A stretch of 64,000 nucleotides of DNA from Streptomyces catenulae (GTDB lineage Bacteria; Actinomycetota; Actinomycetes; Streptomycetales; Streptomycetaceae), in contig NZ_JODY01000026.1 in assembly GCF_000718015.1 (NCBI RefSeq), forward strand, positions 1 through 64,000, in the 5' to 3' direction. The first letter of the stretch is position 1, and every line of letters starts with the position of its first letter. Both the position numbers and the translations under genes were made by a program. Below the pieces are notes generated by a model, which saw only the letters and a list, made by a program, of their open reading frames with translations, was not told the origin of the DNA and did not search any database. Positions 53,506 through 61,956 of this stretch are shown here, in pieces.

Positions 53506-54588
53506 TCACGCCGCGCGCACCCCCTCGGCCCGCTTCGTGGACACGGCCGCCCACCGCTCCAGCACAGCCGCCGCCGCCCCCGTGTCGACGGCGGCGGCGG
53601 CGCGCTCGACCCCGGCGGCCAGCCGCTCCGTGACGGACCGGTGGCCGCCCGGCCCGTCCGGACCGTCGAGCACCGCCAGGCCCGCCGCCGCCGACAGCAG
53701 CACCGCGTCCCGCACCGGACCGCGCGCACCGGCGAACACCTCGCGCGCCACCCGGGCGTTGTGCGCCCGCCCGCCGCCCCGCAGGGCATCCGCGGGGGCG
53801 AGGGGAATGCCCAGCTCACGCGGGTCGAACACCTCCCGGCGCACCGTCCCGCCGTGGACCGACCAGACCGTGGAGGTCGTCGTGACCGTCAGCTCGTCCA
53901 TCCCGTCGTCGCCCCGGAACACCAGCGCCGGTACGTCGCGGCGCGCCAGCACCCCGGCCAGCAGCGGCGCCAGCCGGGCATCGGCCACCCCCAGCGCCAG
54001 CGCCGCCCGCGGCGCCGGGTTGAGCAGCGGGCCCAGCGCGTTGAAGACCGTCCGCACCCCCAACTCCCGGCGCGGACCGGCCGCGTGCCGCATCGCCGGA
54101 TGGAAGGCGGGGGCGAAGCAGAACGTGATGCCCGCCTCCGCCGCGACCTCCGCCACCTCGTCCGGCGGCAGCGTCAGCGCCACCCCCAACTCCTCCAGCA
54201 CATCGGCCGATCCGCACGCCGACGACGCGGCCCGGTTGCCGTGCTTGACCACCCGGGCACCGGCGCCCGCCGCCACCACGGCGGACATGGTGGAGACGTT
54301 GACGCTGTGCGAGCCGTCGCCGCCGGTCCCGACGATGTCCACCACCGGCCCGGGCACGTCGAGCGGGACGGCGTGCCGCCGCGCGGACCGCACCAGCCCC
54401 TCGATCTCCTCGACCGTCTCGCCCTTGGCGCGCAGCGCCACCAGCAGCCCGGCCAGCCGCACCGGACCGGCCGCACCCGACATCACCGCGTCCATCGCCC
54501 GTTCCGTCTCCGCGGCCGGCAGATTCCGGCCGTCCAGAAGGGCGTTCAGCATTTCCGACCAGTGGGGACCATGAGGCTCGGCGGTCAC
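53506..54588 (-). CDS. trpD: Anthranilate phosphoribosyltransferase
   Basis: 360-aa enzyme joining anthranilate and PRPP. It has the glycine-rich PRPP loop [32 protein letters not shown], and [18 protein letters not shown] 54588 is chosen over ATG 54609 because GAGGAG sits 7 nt before it. It is divergent from the MocR regulator (54729), which may control it. Part of the cluster tryptophan set with trpC, trpE, trpG and a DAHP synthase. No trpA/trpB/trpF are in the window, so those steps must use genes elsewhere. Confidence 0.94.
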   Translation of the reverse strand: MTAEPHGPHWSEMLNALLDGRNLPAAETERAMDAVMSGAAGPVRLAGLLVALRAKGETVEEIEGLVRSARRHAVPLDVPGPVVDIVGTGGDGSHSVNVSTMSAVVAAGAGARVVKHGNRAASSACGSADVLEELGVALTLPPDEVAEVAAEAGITFCFAPAFHPAMRHAAGPRRELGVRTVFNALGPLLNPAPRAALALGVADARLAPLLAGVLARRDVPALVFRGDDGMDELTVTTTSTVWSVHGGTVRREVFDPRELGIPLAPADALRGGGRAHNARVAREVFAGARGPVRDAVLLSAAAGLAVLDGPDGPGGHRSVTERLAAGVERAAAAVDTGAAAAVLERWAAVSTKRAEGVRAA

Positions 54589-54728
54589 GGAATTCTCCTC
54601 GGACGACACCTGAGATCTGTCTCCGGAAGGTCACCGGAGAACTCTTCCCCGGCAGTCTCCGAAAACAGCGCGCACCCGCACCAGACCACTCACCGTACGG
54701 AAAGACGGTCCACTCGGAGGGAAGCAGC
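54589..54728. promoter_or_regulatory. Divergent control region trpD / MocR gene
   Basis: 140 bp holding both promoters. CCAGACCACTC followed by CGTACGG (about 54683-54701) has a partial match, CCAGACCAATC ... CGTACGG, at about 58602-58630 between trpE and the DAHP synthase gene, also a divergent pair. This could be the MocR-type regulator site controlling both (weak evidence, two sites). Confidence 0.35.
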
Positions 54729-56108
54729 ATGGCGCTGCACATGGCGGTGGAGATCACCAAGAATTCCGGTGTCTCACTGACCGCGCAGATCCAGAGTTAC
54801 CTCAGAAAAGAGATCTCCGGCGGAATTCTCCACCCCGGAACCTGGCTGCCGTCCAGCCGCCGCCTCGCCCACGACCTCGACGTCTCCCGCAGCGTCGTCG
54901 TGGAGGCGTACGGCCAACTCGTCGCCGAAGGCTATCTGGAGGCCACCCAGGGCGCCGGGACCCGCGTCGTCGACCACCTCGACACCGCGCCGCCCGTCGT
55001 CCCGGCGCTGCTGGACGAGGGCCATGTGCCCGCCGTCCGCTGGGACCTGCGCACCGGTGGCCGCAATCTGCCGGTCTTCCCCCGTCGCGAATGGCTCGCC
55101 TGCTACCAGCGGGTGCTGCAGACGGCGACCCCCGCCGACCACGACTACCCGCCGCTCGCCGGGACCCCGCGGCTGCGCACCGAACTCGCCCGCTACCTGG
55201 GCCGGGCCAGGGGCGTACGGACCGACGCCGGGCGCCTCGTGGTCACCTCCGGGTTCGCCCAGGCGCTGGGGCTGCTCTGCGCGGTGCTGCGGCAGGACGG
55301 CGGCGGTCGGCTCGGCATCGAGGACCCGGGCCACCCCCGGCAGCGGCAGTTCGTCCGGGAGAGCGGGGTGCGGCCGGTGCCGGTGCCCGTCGACGACGAG
55401 GGCATCGACGTCGACGCGCTCGCCGCGTCCGGGGTGCGCGCGGTGCTGGTCACCCCGGCGCACCAGTTCCCCACCGGCGTCGTCCTCTCGCCCCGCCGCC
55501 GGGCGGCGCTGGTCCGCTGGGCGCGGGACGTCGACGGGCTGATCGTCGAGGACGACTACAACGGCGGTCTCTGGTACGCCCGCGACCCGCGCCCGCTCGC
55601 CCTCCAGCGGCTCGCCCCCGACCACGTCGTGCACGCCGGGACGGTCAGCAAGAGCCTGGCGCCGGGGCTGCGGCTGGGCTGGCTCGCGGCCCCCGCCGAA
55701 CTGCGGGACCGGCTGCTGCGGGTCCGCGCCCGGCACGATCTGGGCACCGAGAGCCTCACCCAGCTGACCTTCGCCGAACTCCTCGCCGGTGGCCTCTTCG
55801 ACCGCCATCTGCGCCGCCTCAACGCCCGCTGCCGCGACCGCCGGGACGCCCTGGAGGAGGCGGTCCGCCGCCATCTGCCGGGCGCCGCGGTCATCGGCCC
55901 GCCGGCCGGTCTGCACGCCTACGTCCGGCTGCCGCGGCACACCGACGAGGCGGCGCTGGTGGCGCGGGCGCTGGACCGCTCGGTGATGGTGCGCGGCGGC
56001 GCCGCCTACCACGTCCGCCCGCGCCACCAGGAACCCGCGCTGGTGGTGGGCCACGCCCATCTGCCACGGTCCGGGGTGACGGAGGCGATCCGGGCGCTGG
56101 CCACCTAG
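54729..56108 (+). CDS. MocR/PdxR-type regulator (GntR HTH fused to aminotransferase fold)
   Basis: 459-aa regulator. The N-terminal GntR winged helix (about 10-75: LTAQIQSYLRKEISGGILHP, LPSSRRLAHDLDVSRSVVVEAY) is joined to a fold-type I aminotransferase-like domain (about 110-455) with the PLP lysine in GTVSKSLAPGLRLGWL and EDDYNGGLWY. MocR proteins use PLP or an amino-PLP adduct as a signal. Sitting among trp genes and beside a Dap pathway, it may sense an amino-acid precursor and control trpD and trpE/DAHP synthase transcription (inference). ATG 54729 follows GGAGGGAAGC. Confidence 0.92.
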   Translation: MALHMAVEITKNSGVSLTAQIQSYLRKEISGGILHPGTWLPSSRRLAHDLDVSRSVVVEAYGQLVAEGYLEATQGAGTRVVDHLDTAPPVVPALLDEGHVPAVRWDLRTGGRNLPVFPRREWLACYQRVLQTATPADHDYPPLAGTPRLRTELARYLGRARGVRTDAGRLVVTSGFAQALGLLCAVLRQDGGGRLGIEDPGHPRQRQFVRESGVRPVPVPVDDEGIDVDALAASGVRAVLVTPAHQFPTGVVLSPRRRAALVRWARDVDGLIVEDDYNGGLWYARDPRPLALQRLAPDHVVHAGTVSKSLAPGLRLGWLAAPAELRDRLLRVRARHDLGTESLTQLTFAELLAGGLFDRHLRRLNARCRDRRDALEEAVRRHLPGAAVIGPPAGLHAYVRLPRHTDEAALVARALDRSVMVRGGAAYHVRPRHQEPALVVGHAHLPRSGVTEAIRALAT

Positions 56109-56242
56109 GCGAGCGGGCGGGAGCGGGCGGGAGCGGGGGCGGGCGGTGCGCACCGCCGGTGGCGTGCGTCCGGGCCGGGGCCGGTGGCGCCGTGCGCTTG
56201 GGCCGGGCCCGGTGGTGGCGTGCGCTCGGCCCCGGCCCCCCG

Positions 56243-57016
56243 TCACCGGGCCGGTGCGCCGCCGGACGCTGCCCGGACCGCCGGGTCCGCCGGGTCCGCC
56301 GGGTCCGCCCGGGCCAGGAAGTTCGCCATCATCGTCAGCCCGCCGCTGGTCATGATCGACTCCGGGTGGAACTGCACGCCCTCGATCGGGAGGGTGCGGT
56401 GGCGCAGTCCCATCACATAGCCGTGGTCGGCGGCGACCGCCGTGGTGACCAGCGGCTCCGGCAGCGGCTCGGCCACCACCAGGGAGTGGTAGCGGGTGGC
56501 CTCCAGGGAGTGGCCCAACCCGGCGAACAGGCCCGCCCCGTCGTGCCGCACCGTGCTGGTCCGCCCGTGCATCACCTGCTCGGCGACGGCCACCCGCCCG
56601 CCGAACGCCAACGCGATGGCCTGGTGCCCCAGACAGACCCCGAGCAGCGGCACCCGCCCGGCGAACCGGTGCACCAGCTCCACATGGCCGGACGCCGCCG
56701 GATGCCCGGGACCCGGCCCGAGGATCACCGCGTCCGGACCGGACGCCGCCAGTTCGTCGGGGGAGCGGGTGAGCGAGCGCACCACCTCGGTCCGCCCGCC
56801 CAGCGTCCGTACGTACTGGTCGATGATGTGGACGAAGCTGTCGTACGCGTCGACCAGCAACACCGTCGGCGGGCGCTCCCCGAACGGCGCGCGACCGCCC
56901 CGCGCCGCCGCCACCGCCACCGGCGCCCCGCCGTTCCGCATCTCGTCCCCCGTGCCCCGCATACCGCGTCCCTCCGCCGTCCCGGGCGCCCGCCGCGCCC
57001 CCTCCGTGCCGCTCAC
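56243..57016 (-). CDS. trpG: Anthranilate synthase component II (glutamine amidotransferase)
   Basis: Up to 257 aa; class I amidotransferase giving ammonia to TrpE. TVLLVDAYDSFVHIIDQYV, the oxyanion/strand ILGPGPGHP, nucleophile Cys in LLGVCLGHQAIAL, and His-Glu in GVQFHPESIMT form the triad. The GTG start at 57016 overlaps the trpE stop (GTGA), but the first 35 residues are low-complexity and ATG 56962 or 56944 are possible. The C-terminus has an odd tandem repeat (A-D-P)x4 encoded by 9-bp units near 56276-56310. Forms the cluster anthranilate synthase with the upstream gene. Confidence 0.92.
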   Translation of the reverse strand: MSGTEGARRAPGTAEGRGMRGTGDEMRNGGAPVAVAAARGGRAPFGERPPTVLLVDAYDSFVHIIDQYVRTLGGRTEVVRSLTRSPDELAASGPDAVILGPGPGHPAASGHVELVHRFAGRVPLLGVCLGHQAIALAFGGRVAVAEQVMHGRTSTVRHDGAGLFAGLGHSLEATRYHSLVVAEPLPEPLVTTAVAADHGYVMGLRHRTLPIEGVQFHPESIMTSGGLTMMANFLARADPADPADPAVRAASGGAPAR

Positions 57017-58524
57017 GGCAGCAACTCCTCGCCGGTCAGCGCCCAGTGGGCGGCGCCCATCTTCAACAGCGTCTCCCGCCACTCCGCCTCCGGATCCGAC
57101 TGGGCGACCATGCCCGCCGAACTCTGCGTCGAGTACGTCGTCCCGTCGTACTCGACGGTGCGGATGCAGAGCGCGAACTCGCTCCACCCGCGGACGTCCA
57201 CCAGCCCGACGGCGCCCGCGTAACTGCCGCGCCGCTCCCGCTCCAGACCGTCGATGATCTCCATGGCGCGGACCTTCGGCGCGCCCGTCATCGTCCCGGC
57301 GGGGAACGTCGCCCGCACCGCGTCCCACGTCGAGACGGACTCCGCCAGCCGCCCGGAGACCGTCGAGACCAGGTGGAAGACGTGCGAGTAGCGCTCCACC
57401 GCCATCAGCCGGTCCACCGGCTGCGTACTTGGGCGGCTCACCCGCCCGATGTCGTTGCGGCACAGGTCGACGAGCATGACGTGCTCGGCGCGCTCCTTGG
57501 TGCTCTCCCGCATCTCCTTGACCCGGAGCCGGTTCTCCTCCTCGTCCGCCCCGCGCCGCGCCGTCCCCGCGATCGGCCGCATCACGATCCCGTCGCCCTC
57601 GATCCGGAAGAACAGTTCCGGACTGGCGCCGATCAGCGTCCGGCCCGCCCGCGGCATCAGATACATGTACGGCGAGGGGTTACGGGCCCGCAGCCGCCGG
57701 TAGACGTCGAGCGGCGTCAGCTCCGTCACCACGTCCAGCCGGTGGCCGATCTGGATCTGGTAGACGTCACCGACCCGGATGTGCTCCAGGCACCGCCGCG
57801 CCCAGCCCAGGAACGTCTCCCGGCTGACGCTGTCGGTCACCGACCGCGGCACCGGCGCGGCGGGCACCGCCACCCCGCCCGGCGGCGCCACCGCCTCGGC
57901 GACCGCCGCCGTGACCGCCTCCCCGCCGCCCGCCCGCCGCGCCGGGAACGCCGCGCTCTCCGCCCGCAGCAACTGCACCTCGCCGCTGGTCAGGTCGTAC
58001 CAGACGGTGTCCCGGAAGAGCGTCAGCGTCACGTCGGGGCCGCCCGGCGCCGCGCCACGGTCCGGCAGCGCCTCCATGTGCCACACCGCCTCGTACGCGA
58101 GCGAGGTGAGGAACCCGAACGCGAAGCGGTGCGCGGGGACATCCGTCGTGACCGCGAAGCGGGACTGCGCCCGGGCGGCCAGCTCCCACACCTGATCGCC
58201 GCCGGTGAGCCGGAACCGGTGCCCCGGACCGCCGCCGGGCGGCTCCGCCACCAGCCCCGTCCCCCGCGCCGCCCCGAGCAACTGCCCGAGCACACCCGGC
58301 ACCCCGTCGATCTCGACATGCCCGGCGTACACCCGGATCTCCGCCAGCCGCCCGTGGCCGACGGCGGCCCACCGGCGGTCCGGCTCCGCGCCGTCCGCGC
58401 TCTCGAAGAGGAACACGTCCTCGTGGCCGTGGACCGCACGCAGCCGTTCGTACATTCCGAAGGAATCGTGCGGAGGTAATCCGGTCGCGGTGACCCGCAC
58501 CGCGAGCTGTTCCGCCTGCGTCAT
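57013..58524 (-). CDS. trpE: Anthranilate synthase component I
   Basis: 503-aa chorismate-utilising enzyme. It has a C-terminal catalytic domain with IRVGDVYQIQIGHRLDV, MPRAGRTLIGASPELFFRIEG, PIAGTARRGADEEEN, LVDLCRNDIGRVS and FPAGTMTGAPKVRAMEII. The LLES-type N-terminal element for Trp feedback inhibition is not clear (LLRAES occurs), so the enzyme may be less feedback-sensitive; this needs alignment. ATG 58524 has GGGGAG 6 nt upstream. Codon 16 is TTA (58477-58479), implying bldA control of Trp supply. Divergent from the DAHP synthase gene. Confidence 0.94.
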   Translation of the reverse strand: MTQAEQLAVRVTATGLPPHDSFGMYERLRAVHGHEDVFLFESADGAEPDRRWAAVGHGRLAEIRVYAGHVEIDGVPGVLGQLLGAARGTGLVAEPPGGGPGHRFRLTGGDQVWELAARAQSRFAVTTDVPAHRFAFGFLTSLAYEAVWHMEALPDRGAAPGGPDVTLTLFRDTVWYDLTSGEVQLLRAESAAFPARRAGGGEAVTAAVAEAVAPPGGVAVPAAPVPRSVTDSVSRETFLGWARRCLEHIRVGDVYQIQIGHRLDVVTELTPLDVYRRLRARNPSPYMYLMPRAGRTLIGASPELFFRIEGDGIVMRPIAGTARRGADEEENRLRVKEMRESTKERAEHVMLVDLCRNDIGRVSRPSTQPVDRLMAVERYSHVFHLVSTVSGRLAESVSTWDAVRATFPAGTMTGAPKVRAMEIIDGLERERRGSYAGAVGLVDVRGWSEFALCIRTVEYDGTTYSTQSSAGMVAQSDPEAEWRETLLKMGAAHWALTGEELLP

Positions 58525-58726
58525 AGGAACTCCCCGTCGCCTCGCGCGGCGCCCGGAAAGGCGTCGCGGAATGGCAGGAAAACAGCGGCGACCGGGAGCG
58601 TGCCAGACCAATCGGCGCCGCCTCGTACGGACCACCGCCGATATCCCTTGACCCTCCATTCCCGCTTCGCTGAGCTGAGTTCCGGCAATTCCGGCCGGGA
58701 GCCGGAACGGAAGAGGGGGAACGACG
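58525..58726. promoter_or_regulatory. Divergent control region trpE / DAHP synthase
   Basis: 202 bp with both promoters. CCAGACCAATC and CGTACGG (about 58602-58630) resemble a block in the trpD/MocR divergent region. I see no leader peptide with Trp codons or attenuator hairpin. Confidence 0.35.
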
Positions 58727-60130
58727 ATGACGCATGCGCCCGCGGAGAACTGGCGCACCCACAGCGCCGCCCAGCAACCGCAGTGGACGGACGGCGCCGC
58801 GCTGCACGAGGTCACCCGGTGGCTGTCCGCCGCGCCACCGCTGGTCTTCGCCGCCGAATGCGACCAGCTGCGCCACCGGATGGCCGCGGTCGCCCGCGGG
58901 GAGGCGGTCCTCCTCCAGGGCGGCAACTGCGCCGAGACCTTCGCCGACATGGGCGCGGACACCGTCCGCGGCACCCTGCGCACCCTGCTCCAGATGGCCG
59001 TCGTCCTGACCCACGGCACCGCCCTGCCGGTCGTCAAGATCGGCCGGATGGCGGGCCAGTACGCCAAACCGCGCTCCTCGCCCGTCGAACGGCGCGGCAC
59101 CGACGCACTCCCCTCCTACCGCGGCGACGCCGTCAACGGCATGGAGTTCACCGCCGCCGCCCGGCGCCCCGACCCGTGGCGGATGCGGCGCATGTACGAG
59201 AGCTCCGCGATGACGCTCAACCTCGTCCGCGCCCTGACCACCGGCGGCTTCGGCGACCTGCGCCAACTCCACGCCTGGAACCAGGGCTTCGTCGCCGGGT
59301 CACCCGCCGGGAAGCGGTACGAACGGCTCGCGGACGAGATCGACCGCAGCCTCGCCTTCATGCAGGCGTGCGGCGTCGACTCCGGCAGCCTGGACACCGC
59401 CGAGTTCTTCGTCGGCCACGAGGGGCTGCTGCTCGACTACGAGTCCGCCCTCACCCGCGCCGAACCGGGCACCGACCGCACCTACGCCACCAGCGGCCAT
59501 CTGCTGTGGATCGGCGAGCGGACCCGGGCGCTCGACGGCGCCCACGTCGCGTACTTCTCGCGGGTGCACAACCCGATAGCCGTCAAACTCGGCCCGACCA
59601 CCACCCCCGACGAGGTGCTGGGCCTCCTCGACCGGCTCGACCCGCGGCGCGAGCCGGGGCGCCTCACCTTCGTCGTACGCGCGGGCGCCGACCGGGTGCG
59701 CGAGGTGCTGCCGGTCCTCGTCGAGAAGGTCACCGCGGAGGGTGCCCAGGTCTGCTGGGTCAGCGACCCGATGCACGGCAACACCGTCACCGCGCCCAGC
59801 GGCCACAAGACCCGCCGCTTCGACACCGTCCTGGACGAGCTGCGCGGCTTCGTGGAGGTCCACCGGGCGCTCGGCACCCACCCCGGCGGTGTGCACGTCG
59901 AGCTGACCGGCGACGATGTCACCGAATGCCTCGGCGGCGGCGACGCGGTGCTGCCGGAGAACCTCCACCACCGCTACGAGACGGCGTGCGACCCCCGGCT
60001 GAACCGCACCCAGTCGCTCGATCTGGCCTTCCTGCTCGCCGAGATGTACCGCGACGCCGGTGCCACCGCGGGTCAGCGGTCGGCGGGCGCCTCGTCGAGC
60101 AGCGCGAAGGGCGGCGCGTCCGCGAGGTAG
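58727..60130 (+). CDS. Class II DAHP synthase (plant-type)
   Basis: 467-aa 3-deoxy-D-arabino-heptulosonate 7-phosphate synthase, first shikimate-pathway enzyme. Family blocks: LLQGGNCAETFADM, PVVKIGRMAGQYAKPRSSP, DAVNGMEFTAAARRPDPWRM, VGHEGLLLDYESALTR, VCWVSDPMHGNTV, GGVHVELTGDDVTECLGG. Extra copies of this enzyme are common in clusters that need aromatic precursors; here it pushes carbon toward chorismate for Trp. ATG 58727. The 3' end overlaps the convergent thioesterase gene by 58 bp. Confidence 0.94.
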   Translation: MTHAPAENWRTHSAAQQPQWTDGAALHEVTRWLSAAPPLVFAAECDQLRHRMAAVARGEAVLLQGGNCAETFADMGADTVRGTLRTLLQMAVVLTHGTALPVVKIGRMAGQYAKPRSSPVERRGTDALPSYRGDAVNGMEFTAAARRPDPWRMRRMYESSAMTLNLVRALTTGGFGDLRQLHAWNQGFVAGSPAGKRYERLADEIDRSLAFMQACGVDSGSLDTAEFFVGHEGLLLDYESALTRAEPGTDRTYATSGHLLWIGERTRALDGAHVAYFSRVHNPIAVKLGPTTTPDEVLGLLDRLDPRREPGRLTFVVRAGADRVREVLPVLVEKVTAEGAQVCWVSDPMHGNTVTAPSGHKTRRFDTVLDELRGFVEVHRALGTHPGGVHVELTGDDVTECLGGGDAVLPENLHHRYETACDPRLNRTQSLDLAFLLAEMYRDAGATAGQRSAGASSSSAKGGASAR

Positions 60131-60807
60131 AAGTGGTCGCCGCACACCGTCCGGAACCGGAACGGCCCCCGGGTCTCCGCCCGCCACGCGGCGGCGTCCG
60201 CCCGGCTCACCCGGGGGTCGCGGTCCCCGACGACGGCGGTCACCGGGCACCGCAACGTCCCACCGGGACGCGGCCCGTACGCCGCCAGCATCCGGAAGTC
60301 CGCGCCGATGTACGGCATGACCAGCTCCACGAACGCCGGGTTCGCCAGCAACTCCGCGTCCGTGCCGCCCAGTTCCACGAGGGTGCGGGTGACCGCCGCG
60401 TCGTCCCAGGTGACGGCGGTGTCCGGGTCCGGTCGCAGCAGATGCGGCGCCCGCGCCCCCGACACGACGAGATGCGCCACCGCACCCGGGTCGCCGCCGT
60501 CCTCCTCCAGCGCGCGGGCCACCTCGTAGGCGACGACCGCGCCCATGCTGTGCCCGAAGAGCACCGTCGGGCGGCCGTCCCGCCACGGACGGAGCGCCGC
60601 GGCGACGGCACCGGCCATCGCGGTGAGGTCCGTGGCGACCGGTTCGGCGATCCGCTCGGCCCGCCCCGGGTAGCACACGGTGTGCACCTCGAACCCGGGG
60701 AGCGCCTTCGCCCAGCCACGGAAGAAATACGGCGAGCCGCCCGCGTGCGGGAAGCAGACCAGCCGCCGCCCGGCGAACGGCCGCGGCTCCGCGCACTGTG
60801 TCCACAT
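60073..60807 (-). CDS. Type II thioesterase
   Basis: 244-aa alpha/beta-hydrolase that removes wrong or stalled acyl groups from NRPS/PKS carrier proteins. The start LVCFPHAGGSPYFFRGWAKA, the nucleophile in FGHSMGAVVAYE (Ser about 93), Asp in VVGDRDPRVSRADA and His in VCGDHFYL are all present. ATG 60807 is chosen over 60870 since the latter would lie in the SARP-type promoter. Convergent with, and overlapping, the DAHP synthase gene. Likely the right-hand end of the NRPS cluster. Confidence 0.92.
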   Translation of the reverse strand: MWTQCAEPRPFAGRRLVCFPHAGGSPYFFRGWAKALPGFEVHTVCYPGRAERIAEPVATDLTAMAGAVAAALRPWRDGRPTVLFGHSMGAVVAYEVARALEEDGGDPGAVAHLVVSGARAPHLLRPDPDTAVTWDDAAVTRTLVELGGTDAELLANPAFVELVMPYIGADFRMLAAYGPRPGGTLRCPVTAVVGDRDPRVSRADAAAWRAETRGPFRFRTVCGDHFYLADAPPFALLDEAPADR

Positions 60808-60845
60808 CGTCGGCCCCCAAGCGCCCGTGTCGTCCTGTCGGCTCC

Positions 60846-60876
60846 ACGATCCCGGCGGGGACTGACACACCGCTGA
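60846..60876 (-). promoter_or_regulatory. SARP box upstream of the type II thioesterase
   Basis: On the minus strand TCAG begins at 60876 and 60865 (11 bp apart; GTCAGCGGTGT, GTCAGTCCCCG). A -10-like GATCGT starts 14 bp after the second (60851-60846). Confidence 0.65.
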
Positions 60877-61014
60877 CAGCCCCCGCCGCCCCCGGTGGCC
60901 CGGCGCCGCGGCGGCGGGTCCGTCCGCCGTTGTCAGTGGTGCTTGGTAGAACGGGCGTCGAACACCGTGCGGCCGGCTCCGACGGTCGCCGTCTCGACGC
61001 CAGGGGTGGGGAAC

Positions 61015-61956
61015 ATGACGATTTCACGGCATCTGGAGCACTTCCACGGGCTGCCCGTGCACGACTTCGGGGAGCCCGGCGAGGGGCGGGAGCTGCCGGA
61101 CGCGGCGGCGGTGGCGTGGCGGCTCGCCGTCGAGGAGTGGGACGCGGAGGAGAGCTGGCCGCAGCTGTTCGCCCGCTTCGCCGCCACGGTCGACCTGCCG
61201 CGGGTGCGGGCGCTGATCGTCGGCACCTGGGGCGAGTCGTTCGAGAACGGCCCCGGGCCGGTCCGGGAGGCGCTGTTGGCGGAGCGGGAGCGGCTGAGCG
61301 GGCTGCGGGCGCTGTTCCTGGGCGACATCACCTTCGAGGAGTGCGAGATCTCCTGGATCGTCCAGGAGGACGCCACCGCGCTGCTGACGGCGTTCCCCGC
61401 CCTGGAGGAGTTCGGCGTCCGCGGCGGCACGTCCCTGGAGTTCCCCGCCGTCACCCACCCGGCGCTGCGGCGGCTGACGATCGAGACCGGCGGGGTGGAC
61501 GCCGCGGTGGTGCGCGGTGTCGCCGCGAGCGAGCTGCCCGCCCTGGAGCACCTCGACCTCTGGCTCGGCTCGTCCTGGTACGGCGCCGACACCACCGTCG
61601 AGGACCTCGGCCCGTTCCTGGACGGCAGCCGCTGGCCCCGGCTGACCCATCTGGCGCTGCGCAACAGCGAGATCCAGGACGACATCGCCGCCGCCCTGGC
61701 CACCGCCCCGGTCGTCGCCCGGCTGCACACCCTGGACCTCTCCATGGGCACGCTGGGCGACGCGGGCGCCACCGCGCTGCTGGCCGGTCAGCCGCTGACC
61801 CACCTCACCCGCCTCGACCTGCACCACCACTACCTCACCGAGGAGGTGCAGGAGCGGTTGCGCACGGCCCTGACGCCCGCCGGGGTCGAGGTCGACCTCG
61901 GCGAGCCGGAGACCGCCGACGAGGACGGGGACCGGTACGTGGCGGTCGCGGAGTGA
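61015..61956 (+). CDS. STM4015-family leucine-rich-repeat protein
   Basis: 313-aa protein. It starts TISRHLEHFHGLPVHDF, typical of the STM4015 family, and carries imperfect LRR-like segments (ALEHLDLWLGSSW, RLTHLALRNSEIQDD, RLHTLDLSMGTLGDAG, HLTRLDLHHHYL) over about residues 100-285. Function unknown; probably a scaffold or binding protein. ATG 61015. It is the first of three overlapping genes (STM4015, STM4014, STM4013 families) that elsewhere travel with two radical SAM proteins (STM4012, STM4011). Confidence 0.85.
   Translation: MTISRHLEHFHGLPVHDFGEPGEGRELPDAAAVAWRLAVEEWDAEESWPQLFARFAATVDLPRVRALIVGTWGESFENGPGPVREALLAERERLSGLRALFLGDITFEECEISWIVQEDATALLTAFPALEEFGVRGGTSLEFPAVTHPALRRLTIETGGVDAAVVRGVAASELPALEHLDLWLGSSWYGADTTVEDLGPFLDGSRWPRLTHLALRNSEIQDDIAAALATAPVVARLHTLDLSMGTLGDAGATALLAGQPLTHLTRLDLHHHYLTEEVQERLRTALTPAGVEVDLGEPETADEDGDRYVAVAE

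Noticed and set aside
56109..56242. GC-rich repeats between the MocR gene and trpG
   Set aside because: Short simple-sequence runs (GCGGGCGGGA-type) typical of GC-rich spacers; no stable terminator hairpin or gene could be drawn with confidence.
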